From Burkholderiales bacterium (lineage in GTDB: Bacteria > Pseudomonadota > Gammaproteobacteria > Burkholderiales > Casimicrobiaceae), in contig CAJPFI010000040.1 of assembly GCA_905339295.1 (NCBI GenBank), forward strand, positions 1 through 64,000: DNA of 64,000 bases, read 5' to 3'. The notes beneath the pieces are model-generated. The model did not search any database. It saw only the letters and a list, made by a program, of their open reading frames with translations, and was not told the DNA's origin. Both the position numbers and the translations under genes were made by a program. Below are positions 51,763-58,971 of this stretch, in pieces (the first letter of the stretch is position 1; every line of letters begins with the position of its first letter).

Positions 51763-52502
51763 GGGTCCTCCGCAAGCGCAGAGCGCGCGACCCACGGGTT
51801 GTCGCGCAGCTCGCGCGGCGTTCCGCCCGCGATCACCTGGCCCCAGTGGATCACCGCGATCGTGTCCGCGAGCCCGAACAGGAAGCGCATGTCGTGCTCG
51901 ATCACCACCATCGTCAGCGTGCGCTTCAGCTCCGAGACGAGCTCGCCGAGGCGCGCCGTCCCGTCGGCGCCGAGGCCCGAGGTCGGCTCGTCCAGGAACA
52001 GGATGCGCGGCCCGCTCGCGAGCGCCAGCGCGATCTCGAGCGCGCGCCGTTCGCCATAGGCGAGATCCTTCGCCCTCGCGCGCTCGCGTCCGGCGAGGCC
52101 GACGCGCGCGAGCACCTCCGCCGCGCGGTCCTGCGCGCCGCTGTCGCGCGCGAGGTCGCCCCACGCGTCTGCGACGCGGCGCCGCACCTCGGGCAGCGCG
52201 ACGACGACGTTGTCGAGGACCGTGTCCGCGTCGAACAGGTTGATCGCCTGGAACGACCGCGCGACGCCGCGCCGCACGATCTCGTGCGGGCGCAGTCCGC
52301 CGATGTCCTCGCCGTCGAACACGATGCGGCCGCGATCCGGCCGGTGGTAGCCGGTCAGGCAATGGAAGCACGTCGTCTTGCCGGCCCCGTTCGGCCCCAT
52401 GATGCCGGTGAGCGTCCCCGCGTCGAACGCGAGGTCGATCGCCTCGAGGACGACGCGGTCGCCGAAGCGCTTGTGCAGTCCGCGGGCCTCGAACAGCGCC
52501 AC
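51756..52502 (-). CDS. branched-chain amino acid-type ABC transporter ATPase (LivG family)
   Basis: This 248-residue ATPase has Walker A GPNGAGKTTCF, a LivG-like RSFQAINLFDADTVLDNVVV Q-loop region, a signature drifted to LAYGERRALEIALALAS, and Walker B RILFLDEPTSGLGADG followed by VVIEHDM. The C-terminal GGTPRELRDNPWV tail is standard for LivG. The GTG start at 52502 lies four bases after the LivM-type stop. The probable cargo is set by the binding protein at 54.7 kb. Confidence 0.94.
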   Translation of the reverse strand: MALFEARGLHKRFGDRVVLEAIDLAFDAGTLTGIMGPNGAGKTTCFHCLTGYHRPDRGRIVFDGEDIGGLRPHEIVRRGVARSFQAINLFDADTVLDNVVVALPEVRRRVADAWGDLARDSGAQDRAAEVLARVGLAGRERARAKDLAYGERRALEIALALASGPRILFLDEPTSGLGADGTARLGELVSELKRTLTMVVIEHDMRFLFGLADTIAVIHWGQVIAGGTPRELRDNPWVARSALAEDPC

Positions 52503-52506
52503 GGGA

Positions 52507-53547
52507 TCAGCGCGCGTCCGCGCGCGCCATCGCGCGACGGCGCCGCCATGCCGACAGGTCGCGGCCGAGGCCGGCCAGCCCCTCGGGCTTGAACAGCACG
52601 AGCACGATGAACACGAGCCCGAACCAGAGGAGCCAGGTCTCGGTGTAGGCGCCGAGCAGGTCGCGCGCCAGGATGAACAGCGTCGCGCCGACGATCGGGC
52701 CCCAGAAGCTCACGAGCCCGCCGCCGATCAGCACCATCATCACGACGAAGCCCGACTGATGCAGGCTCATCACGTTCGGGTAGGCCGACTGCTGCGCCAT
52801 CGCGAACAACGCGCCGGCGAGCCCCGCGATCGCGGACGAGATCACGAAGATCGACGCCTTGCATCGCCACACCGGGTACCCGAGGAAGCGCGCCCGCACC
52901 TCGTTCTGGCGGATGCACGCGAGCGCGCGGCCGTAGCGCGAATGCGTGATGCGCCAGCACCCGAGGACCACGAGCGCGAGCACGACCAGAACGAACGCGA
53001 GCAGCGCCTCGTTGGAGTTCAGGTCGACCGCGACGACTCCGAGGTCGGCAGGCAGGCGCTTGAGGTTCAGGAGCCCGTCCTCGCCGCCGGTCACCGAGTG
53101 CCACTTGATCGAGACGAACCACGCGACCTGCCCGAACGCGATCGTGAGCAGCGCGTAGTAGATGCCGCGGCGATGCGAGACGAAGGCGGCGACGAGGGCA
53201 CCGGCGAGCGCGGCCGCGAGCACGGCGCCAGCGAGGTCGAGCCACAGCGAGGCGACGACGTGCCTCTGCACCAGCCCGTAGCCGTACGCGCCGATGCCGA
53301 AGAACGCGCCGTGGCCGAACGACGGCAAGCCGGAATGCCCGAGCAGCAGGTTGTACCCGGTCGCGTAGATCATCCAGATCGCCACCTCGACCCCGAGGTA
53401 CGGGTACAGGCCGACCTTCGGCAGCCACCACCACGCGGTGCCGAGGATCGCGACCAGCGCGACCAGCGGTCCGGGCACGAGCGCGGCGGGCGACGGGCGC
53501 CAGGCGGGGGCGGTCGCGCCGGCCACGGCAGGATCGGCGGCGGTCAT
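52507..53547 (-). CDS. branched-chain amino acid-type ABC transporter permease (LivM family)
   Basis: This 346-residue inner-membrane permease has about ten helices and LivM motifs: YNLLLGHSGLPSFGHGAFFG (about residues 65-84), SRYGRALACIRQNEVRARFLG (EAA-like loop, about 205-225) and GGGLVSFWGPIVGA (about 275-288). ATG 53547 gives a short cytoplasmic N-tail. It is the first gene of the minus-strand operon and is divergent from rpiR across an operator-like 17-mer. Confidence 0.94.
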   Translation of the reverse strand: MTAADPAVAGATAPAWRPSPAALVPGPLVALVAILGTAWWWLPKVGLYPYLGVEVAIWMIYATGYNLLLGHSGLPSFGHGAFFGIGAYGYGLVQRHVVASLWLDLAGAVLAAALAGALVAAFVSHRRGIYYALLTIAFGQVAWFVSIKWHSVTGGEDGLLNLKRLPADLGVVAVDLNSNEALLAFVLVVLALVVLGCWRITHSRYGRALACIRQNEVRARFLGYPVWRCKASIFVISSAIAGLAGALFAMAQQSAYPNVMSLHQSGFVVMMVLIGGGLVSFWGPIVGATLFILARDLLGAYTETWLLWFGLVFIVLVLFKPEGLAGLGRDLSAWRRRRAMARADAR

Positions 53548-53615
53548 CGTGACTCGCGGGACGGCGCCGCGTGCGCGGCGCGTGGCAGGGTTGCGCGTTC
53601 CATGGCGGCTCACGT

Positions 53616-53632
53616 TAGAATAAACATTCCAT
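53616..53632. promoter_or_regulatory. RpiR-type operator, copy 1
   Basis: TAGAATAAACATTCCAT lies between the divergent livM-type and rpiR genes. It matches the copy at 54534-54550 in 14 of 17 positions, with the inverted halves GAAT/ATTC. A shared site on both sides of a regulator gene suggests it is that regulator's operator, controlling both operons and its own gene. Confidence 0.6.
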
Positions 53633-53672
53633 AATGTCCAGCCCCCGTTCCGCCGGGGGCGAGAGGAGCGAC

Positions 53673-54518
53673 ATGGTCGGCGCTACCCGCTACGACGACC
53701 TCGCGCGCGCGATCGCCGGCGCGTACCCGACGCTGCCGAAGCGGCTGCAGGGCATCGCGCACTACGCGCTGGACAACCCCGACGCGATGGCGCTGTCGAC
53801 CGTCGCGGAGATCGCGCGCGACGCGGGCGTGCCGCCTTCGGCGGTGATCCGCTTCGCCAACGCGCTGGGCTACGAGGGCTACCTGCCGATGCAGCGCGTC
53901 TACCGCGAGCGGCTGGTCGCGCGGTCGGCCACCTATCGCGAACGCATCAAGGCGCTGCGCGCCAGCGCCGAGGATCCCGGCGAACTGGTCCGCCCGCTGA
54001 TCGACTCCGCGATCGGCGAGCTCGAGCGGCTGCGCGAGCACCTCGACCGGCGCACGCTCAAGGCGGCCGCGTCGCTCGTCGTGGGCGCGCGCTCGGTCCA
54101 CGTGTTCGCGCAGCGGCGCGCGTTCCCGATCGCGACCTACATGGCGTACGCGCTCGCGCAGCTCGAGCTCCGCGCGCAGCTCCTCGACAACACCGGCGGC
54201 ATGCTGAAGACGCACGCGGCGCTGATCGGGCGCGAGGACCTGCTGATCGTGGCGAGCTTCCGCAACTACGCGCCCGAGGTGATCGAGGTGGCCGGCGACT
54301 GCCATCGCCGCGGCGTCCCGGTGATCGCGTTCACCGACACGGCCGCGAGCCCGCTCGCGGCGGTCGCCAGGGTCCGCTTCGACGTCGGCGACAACCTCGC
54401 GCTGCCGTTCCGGTCGCTGGTGGGGTCGATGACCGCGGCCCAGGCGCTGGTGATCGCGATCGGCTACGCGCAGGCCGGGCGGCGCCCGCGCGGGCGGCCG
54501 GCCCCGGGACACCCTTGA
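53673..54518 (+). CDS. MurR/RpiR-family transcriptional regulator
   Basis: This 281-residue protein has an N-terminal RpiR winged helix (LSTVAEIARDAGVPPSAVIR, about residues 40-59, then FANALGYEGYLPMQ) and a C-terminal SIS domain (about 125-255, with SVHVFAQRRAFPIATYMAYA and PVIAFTDTAASPLA). SIS domains sense phosphosugars or related ligands, though the G-x-G-x-S loop here is altered to FAQRRAF. GAGGAG precedes the ATG. It sits between the two halves of a Liv-type importer and probably regulates both. Confidence 0.92.
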   Translation: MVGATRYDDLARAIAGAYPTLPKRLQGIAHYALDNPDAMALSTVAEIARDAGVPPSAVIRFANALGYEGYLPMQRVYRERLVARSATYRERIKALRASAEDPGELVRPLIDSAIGELERLREHLDRRTLKAAASLVVGARSVHVFAQRRAFPIATYMAYALAQLELRAQLLDNTGGMLKTHAALIGREDLLIVASFRNYAPEVIEVAGDCHRRGVPVIAFTDTAASPLAAVARVRFDVGDNLALPFRSLVGSMTAAQALVIAIGYAQAGRRPRGRPAPGHP

Positions 54519-54550
54519 CAATGGCCGCCGGAGTGGAACAATCATTCCAT
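54515..54550 (+). promoter_or_regulatory. promoter with overlapping RpiR-type operator, copy 2
   Basis: TTGACA (54515-54520) and AACAAT (54537-54542), 16 bases apart, form a sigma70-type promoter for the binding-protein operon; the -35 overlaps the rpiR stop. The operator-like TGGAACAATCATTCCAT (54534-54550) covers the -10 region, so binding should repress. A further TGGAATGAATGG half-site lies at 54563-54574. The rest of the leader to 54697 contains a GC hairpin and the AAGGAGG ribosome site. Confidence 0.65.
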
Positions 54551-54697
54551 GGGGAGGTTCCGGTGGAATGAATGGACCGCCCTGGCCCGCGCCCGGGGGG
54601 CGGGCCGGCGGCCCGTCCGGTGCGTTGAACGACCGCGCCGGCCGGGCCGTCGCGCGCGACCCCGACCGCCCGATCGCCCGTTCAAGGAGGAACCGCG

Positions 54698-56029
54698 ATG
54701 AGCACCGAGAGCAAGGAAGTCGTTTCCGCAGCGGCGAGCCCGACGGACGCGAACCCCAGGCGCCGCTCGCTCCTGACCGCGATCGCGGCCGGCACCGGCG
54801 CGACGTTCTTCGGACCGTGGAAGGTGCATCACGCCTGGGCGCAGGCGGCGCAGGCGAAGCCGCTCGTCATCGGCCTCACGATGGACGCCTCCGGACAGTA
54901 CGGCGCCTCCGGCGGCGAGGAGCGGCTCGGCGCGACGATGGCGATAAAGGAGTTCAACGACAAGGGCGGCGTCCTCGGCCGGCGCATCGAGGCGCTGCAC
55001 ATGGATACCGAGACGACGCCGGCGACCGGCTCGCGCGTGGCGGAGCGCCTGATCACGCGAAACGAGGCCGCGTTCCTGATCGGCGGCCTGCACTCGGGCG
55101 TCGCCAACGCGATCTCGCAGGTGGCGCAGAAGTACGGCTGCGTCTACTTCAACACGAACTCCAGCTCGCCGACCGAGGCGGGCAAGGACTGCCACCGCGT
55201 CAAGTTCGTGTGGGACGGCAACGGCACGAATTTCGCGCACGCGATCGTGAAGAACGCGATCCGCGCGAACGGCCGCAACTGGGTGCTGCTCACCAACGAC
55301 TACGTGTGGGGCCACCAGACGTCGAAGGCCACACGCCAGCTCGCCGAGGCGAACGGCGCGAAGATCGTCGACGAGCTCATGGTGCCGCAGAACACGCGCG
55401 ACTTCTCGGCGTACCTCCTCAAGCTCCAGCAGATCCGGCCCGAGGTGGTGGCCGCCGCGGTCGGCGGCGACGACATCAAGGCGCTGCGCCAGCAGGTCGT
55501 CCAGCTCGGCCTGCACAAGCGCATGGCGTGGATCAACAACCAGCAGGACTGGCCGGACGTGTACGGACTCGGTCCCGATCAGATCTTCGGCGTGTTCGGC
55601 ACGACCTGGTACTACCGGCTGGACCTGCCCGGCGTGAAGGAGTTCGTCGCGGCCTACCAGAAGCAGTTCCCGGGCATGGCGATCCGCGTGCCGGGCAACG
55701 TGTACCTCAACGGCTACATGGCGACCCGCGAGCTCCTCCGCTGCGTCGAGGAAGCCGGCACGACCGCGAATATCGCCGTAATCAGGAAGCTCGAGGGGCG
55801 CCGCATGACGGCGCGCGACCGCCTGCAGCACCACGACGCGTGGATCGATCCGGTGACGCACCAGTGCCAGCAGACGATCTACATGGCAACCTACAACGAC
55901 CAGCCCGCGGAGAAGGACGACATCTTCAGGGTCCTCGCGCAGGTCGATCCGAAGGACGTCGTCGATGCCGCGGCGCCGCTGGCGTGCAAGCTCGAGTCCT
56001 ACGACGCGACGCCGGCCTACCAGCAGTAG
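54698..56029 (+). CDS. ABC transporter substrate-binding protein (Liv/amide-type, Peripla_BP_6)
   Basis: This 443-residue periplasmic protein starts with a Tat-like signal (NPRRRSLLTAIAAGTGATFF, about residues 19-38), then the type I binding-protein fold: PLVIGLTMDASGQYGASGGE, FNDKGGVLGRRIEAL, AERLITRNEAAFLIGGLHSG and YFNTNSSSP. It follows the AmiC/LivJ/UrtA-like group and so may bind an amino acid, amide, urea or polyol. It is the first gene after the repressor-controlled promoter; the LivH-type permease follows 189 bases later. Confidence 0.92.
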   Translation: MSTESKEVVSAAASPTDANPRRRSLLTAIAAGTGATFFGPWKVHHAWAQAAQAKPLVIGLTMDASGQYGASGGEERLGATMAIKEFNDKGGVLGRRIEALHMDTETTPATGSRVAERLITRNEAAFLIGGLHSGVANAISQVAQKYGCVYFNTNSSSPTEAGKDCHRVKFVWDGNGTNFAHAIVKNAIRANGRNWVLLTNDYVWGHQTSKATRQLAEANGAKIVDELMVPQNTRDFSAYLLKLQQIRPEVVAAAVGGDDIKALRQQVVQLGLHKRMAWINNQQDWPDVYGLGPDQIFGVFGTTWYYRLDLPGVKEFVAAYQKQFPGMAIRVPGNVYLNGYMATRELLRCVEEAGTTANIAVIRKLEGRRMTARDRLQHHDAWIDPVTHQCQQTIYMATYNDQPAEKDDIFRVLAQVDPKDVVDAAAPLACKLESYDATPAYQQ

Positions 56030-56218
56030 GGTCGGGCGGTCACGCCGCGGGGGTCGCGCGACCGAGCGTCGCGTCGTGACGCTCGTCGCCGCGGACCCCG
56101 AGGCCCGGCTCGCGCACGACTCGCGTGGCGTGCGACGGAGCGCCGGGTTGCGTCGATCGATGAACCCGCGCCGGCGAAGGGACGGCGCGGGTCCGCCGCG
56201 CCCGCGCGCGAACACGGC

Positions 56219-57178
56219 ATGGGGGCGCGAGCATCGCTCCCGGCCGCCCCGCCCCCGGTGACCACGCTCCTCCCCCACCTGATCAACGGCCTCGCGCTGG
56301 GCCTGCTGTTCGCGCTGATCGCCCTCGGGTTCATGCTGGTCGTCAGCCTGATGGAGACGATCAACCTCGCGCACGGGTCGTTCTTCGCGCTGGGCATGTA
56401 CATCGCGCTGCTGATCGTGGCGCCGCCGGGCGACCCGGCGTGGCTTCCGCTCGACGCGTGGAGGGGCTTTCCGGTCGTCGTCCGCTACGCGATCGCGCTC
56501 GCGCTCGCGCCGGTCGTCGTCGGCGCGCTCGGCGCCGTGCTCGAGCTCGCGCTGCGTCGCACCTACGGCAAGGACCCGCTGTACGGCCTGCTGCTCACGT
56601 TCGGCGCGGCGCTGGTGCTCGAGGAAGGCATCCGCGCGCTGTGGGGCTCGACCGAGAAGCAGCTCCCGCTGCCGCAGGCGATCTCGGGGGCCGTGCTGCT
56701 CGGCGACCTGATCTACTCGACCTACCGGCTGTTCGCGTGCGCGTTCGCCGCCGTCGCGATCGGCCTCCTGTGGCTGTTCCTCGAGAAGACGCCGTACGGC
56801 GCGATCATCAAGGCCGGCGCGCACGACAGCGAGATGGTGCGCGCGCTCGGCATCGACCTCGCGAAGCTGCGGCGCTACGTGTTCGCGCTCGGCGTCGCGC
56901 TCGCGGCGCTCGCCGGGATCGTCATGGCGCCGATCTGGGGCATCCGTCCGCACGTCGGCGTCGACGCGGTGGTGCCCGCCTTCCTGATCATCGTGCTGGG
57001 CGGTGTGGGCAGCTTCTGGGGCGCCGTGATCGCCGCGCTCATGGTCGGGCTGGTCGTCGGGCTCACCGGCGCGTACGCGTCGGAGTGGTCGCTGCTGTCG
57101 ATGTACCTGCTGTTCATCGCGGTCGTCACGTTCCGCGCGCGCGGCATCGCGGGCAAGAAGAGCGCGCTCGATGTCTGA
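56219..57178 (+). CDS. branched-chain amino acid-type ABC transporter permease (LivH family)
   Basis: This permease of about 319 residues has eight to nine helices and LivH motifs: HLINGLALGLLFALIALGFM, METINLAHGSFFALGMYIAL, GKDPLYGLLLTFGAALVLEE and AGIVMAPIWGIRPHVGVDAV. It pairs with the LivM-type permease encoded on the other strand 2.7 kb away. GTG 56258 is an alternative start that removes 13 residues. It overlaps the first SDR gene by 8 bases. Confidence 0.93.
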   Translation: MGARASLPAAPPPVTTLLPHLINGLALGLLFALIALGFMLVVSLMETINLAHGSFFALGMYIALLIVAPPGDPAWLPLDAWRGFPVVVRYAIALALAPVVVGALGAVLELALRRTYGKDPLYGLLLTFGAALVLEEGIRALWGSTEKQLPLPQAISGAVLLGDLIYSTYRLFACAFAAVAIGLLWLFLEKTPYGAIIKAGAHDSEMVRALGIDLAKLRRYVFALGVALAALAGIVMAPIWGIRPHVGVDAVVPAFLIIVLGGVGSFWGAVIAALMVGLVVGLTGAYASEWSLLSMYLLFIAVVTFRARGIAGKKSALDV

Positions 57179-57968
57179 CGCGGCGCGCTTCGCCGGCCGT
57201 GTCGCGATCGTCACCGGCGGCGCGAGCGGGCTCGGGCTCGCGACGGCGCGCAGGCTCCACGGCGAAGGCGCGCGCGTGGCGATCCTCGACCTGCCCGCGG
57301 CGCGCCCGTCCGACGCGGCGGCCCGGATCGCGCGGACCGCGCTGGGCCTCGAGGCCGACGTGACCGATGCGCATCAGGTCGGCGTCGCGGTCGAGCGCGC
57401 GACGTCGATGCTCGGCCCGGTGGACGCGCTCGTCACGAGCGCGGGCGTGAGCCGCGTCGGGAACGTGCTAGACACGACGCCCGACGAGTTCGCGCGCGTG
57501 CTCGCCGTCAACCTGACGGGCACGTTCGTCGTCGTGCAGGCGGTCGCGCAGCGCATGGTGGCGCGAAGGCGCGGCCGCATCGTCCTGCTGGGGTCGATCA
57601 GCGGCACGCGCATCTGGAACGACCGCGCCGCGTACGCCGCCTCGAAGGGGGGCGTCGTCGCGCTCGCGAAATCGTGCGCGGTCGACCTCGCGCCGCACGG
57701 CATCGCCGTGAACAGCGTGTCGCCGGGGCCGATCGCGACGCCGCAGACGGCCGCGCTGCACGGGCCGACGATCCGCGGCGCCGTCGAGGCCGCCGTGCCG
57801 ATGGCGCGCTACGGCACGCCCGACGAGGTCGCCGCGGCGGTCGTCTGGCTCCTGTCCGACGACGCGCGTTTCGTCACCGGCCACGACCTCGTCGTCGACG
57901 GGGGGCTGACCGCGGCGGCGATCCGCTACGACCGCGGCCGCGCGGACGGCGAGCGCGGGTCGTCATGA
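57171..57968 (+). CDS. short-chain dehydrogenase/reductase
   Basis: This 265-residue classical SDR has the dinucleotide-binding motif TGGASGLGLA (about residues 15-24), NAG replaced by TSAG, the catalytic Ser in LLGSISG, YAASKGG (Tyr-Lys pair) and the C-terminal FVTGHDLVVDGG. It probably oxidises a hydroxyl of the compound imported by the adjacent transporter, which would point to a polyol, sugar acid or hydroxy acid. It overlaps livH-type and the next SDR by 8 and 4 bases. Confidence 0.94.
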   Translation: MSDAARFAGRVAIVTGGASGLGLATARRLHGEGARVAILDLPAARPSDAAARIARTALGLEADVTDAHQVGVAVERATSMLGPVDALVTSAGVSRVGNVLDTTPDEFARVLAVNLTGTFVVVQAVAQRMVARRRGRIVLLGSISGTRIWNDRAAYAASKGGVVALAKSCAVDLAPHGIAVNSVSPGPIATPQTAALHGPTIRGAVEAAVPMARYGTPDEVAAAVVWLLSDDARFVTGHDLVVDGGLTAAAIRYDRGRADGERGSS

Positions 57969-58771
57969 GTCGCGCGCCGGCACGGTATGCGCGGGCCGGC
58001 GCCGACGCGCGGCCGTTCGACGGCCGGGTCGCGTTCGTCGCGGGCGGTTACGGCGGCATCGGCGAGGCGATCGCGGTCGCGCTCGCCCGCGGTGGCGCGA
58101 CGGTCGTCGTCGCCGGACGCGACGGCGGCAGGCTCGAGGCCGCGGTCGCCGGGCTTCGTCGCGTCGACGCGAACGCGAGCGGCGCGACGTTCGACGCGCG
58201 ATCGGTGACTTCGATCGGCGCGGCGGTCGACGCCGCGGTCGAGCGGCACGGCCGCGTCGACCTGCTGGTCAACTGCGCGGCGATCCACGTCGAGGAATCG
58301 GTCCTCGACGTCACGGAAGCGGCGTGGGACCGTGTGCAGGACGTCAACCTGAAGGGGGCGATGTTCCTTGGGCAGGCCGTCGCACGGGCGCAGGTGGCGC
58401 GCGGCGGCGGCGGCCGCCACGTGCACCTGCTTTCGGTGCGCGCGCAGCTCGCGGTGCGCGGTCGGGGATTCTCGTCCTACGCGAGCAGCAAGGGCGGGCT
58501 CGCGATGCTCGTTCGGCAGCACGCGGTCGAGCTCGCCCCGCACGGCATCACCGTCAACGGCGTCGCGCCGACCGTCGTGCGGACCGCGATGGCGGGGCGC
58601 TGGCTCTCCGACCCCGCGATCCGGGAAGCGCTGCTCGCGCGCATCCCGCTCGGCCGCATCGCCGAGGTCGACGACGTCGTCGGGCCCGTCCTGTTCTTCT
58701 GCGGGCCCGGCGCCGCGTTCGTCACCGGACAGATCCTCTACGTCGACGGCGGGATCACGGCGTCGCAGTAG
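57965..58771 (+). CDS. short-chain dehydrogenase/reductase
   Basis: This 268-residue classical SDR has the cofactor loop AGGYGGIGEAIA (about residues 26-37), NCAA, Ser in LLSVRAQ, YASSKGG (Tyr-Lys) and the end FVTGQILYVDGGITAS. It is coupled to the previous SDR by an ATGA overlap. Two SDRs in a transporter operon suggest successive oxidations of one imported substrate; this is inferred. A palindrome follows its stop and may end the operon. Confidence 0.94.
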   Translation: MSRAPARYARAGADARPFDGRVAFVAGGYGGIGEAIAVALARGGATVVVAGRDGGRLEAAVAGLRRVDANASGATFDARSVTSIGAAVDAAVERHGRVDLLVNCAAIHVEESVLDVTEAAWDRVQDVNLKGAMFLGQAVARAQVARGGGGRHVHLLSVRAQLAVRGRGFSSYASSKGGLAMLVRQHAVELAPHGITVNGVAPTVVRTAMAGRWLSDPAIREALLARIPLGRIAEVDDVVGPVLFFCGPGAAFVTGQILYVDGGITASQ

Positions 58772-58774
58772 GGA

Positions 58775-58789
58775 CAGGGTCGGACCCTG
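58775..58789. repeat. palindrome CAGGGTC-G-GACCCTG with nearby partial copy
   Basis: The 15-base perfect palindrome lies three bases after the second SDR stop. GGACGGACCCTGC recurs about 30 bases later (58806-58818). It is probably a stem acting at the end of the operon. The 200-base gap to the next gene otherwise contains only a possible -10 (TATACT, 58940-58945). Confidence 0.55.
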
Positions 58790-58971
58790 CCCGAATGTCG
58801 AGCGGGGACGGACCCTGCGCGGGCCGCGACCGGTCGCAATGGATTCCCCGAGCGACGCGCCCCTGCGTCCGCGTCCGCGGCGCCCCGTCCGGCACAGGAA
58901 CGCCCGGTCGCCGCGAAACCGGGCCGCGTTTCCAGGGTCTATACTCGCGCCCCCGCCTCGAATCCGCCGCC

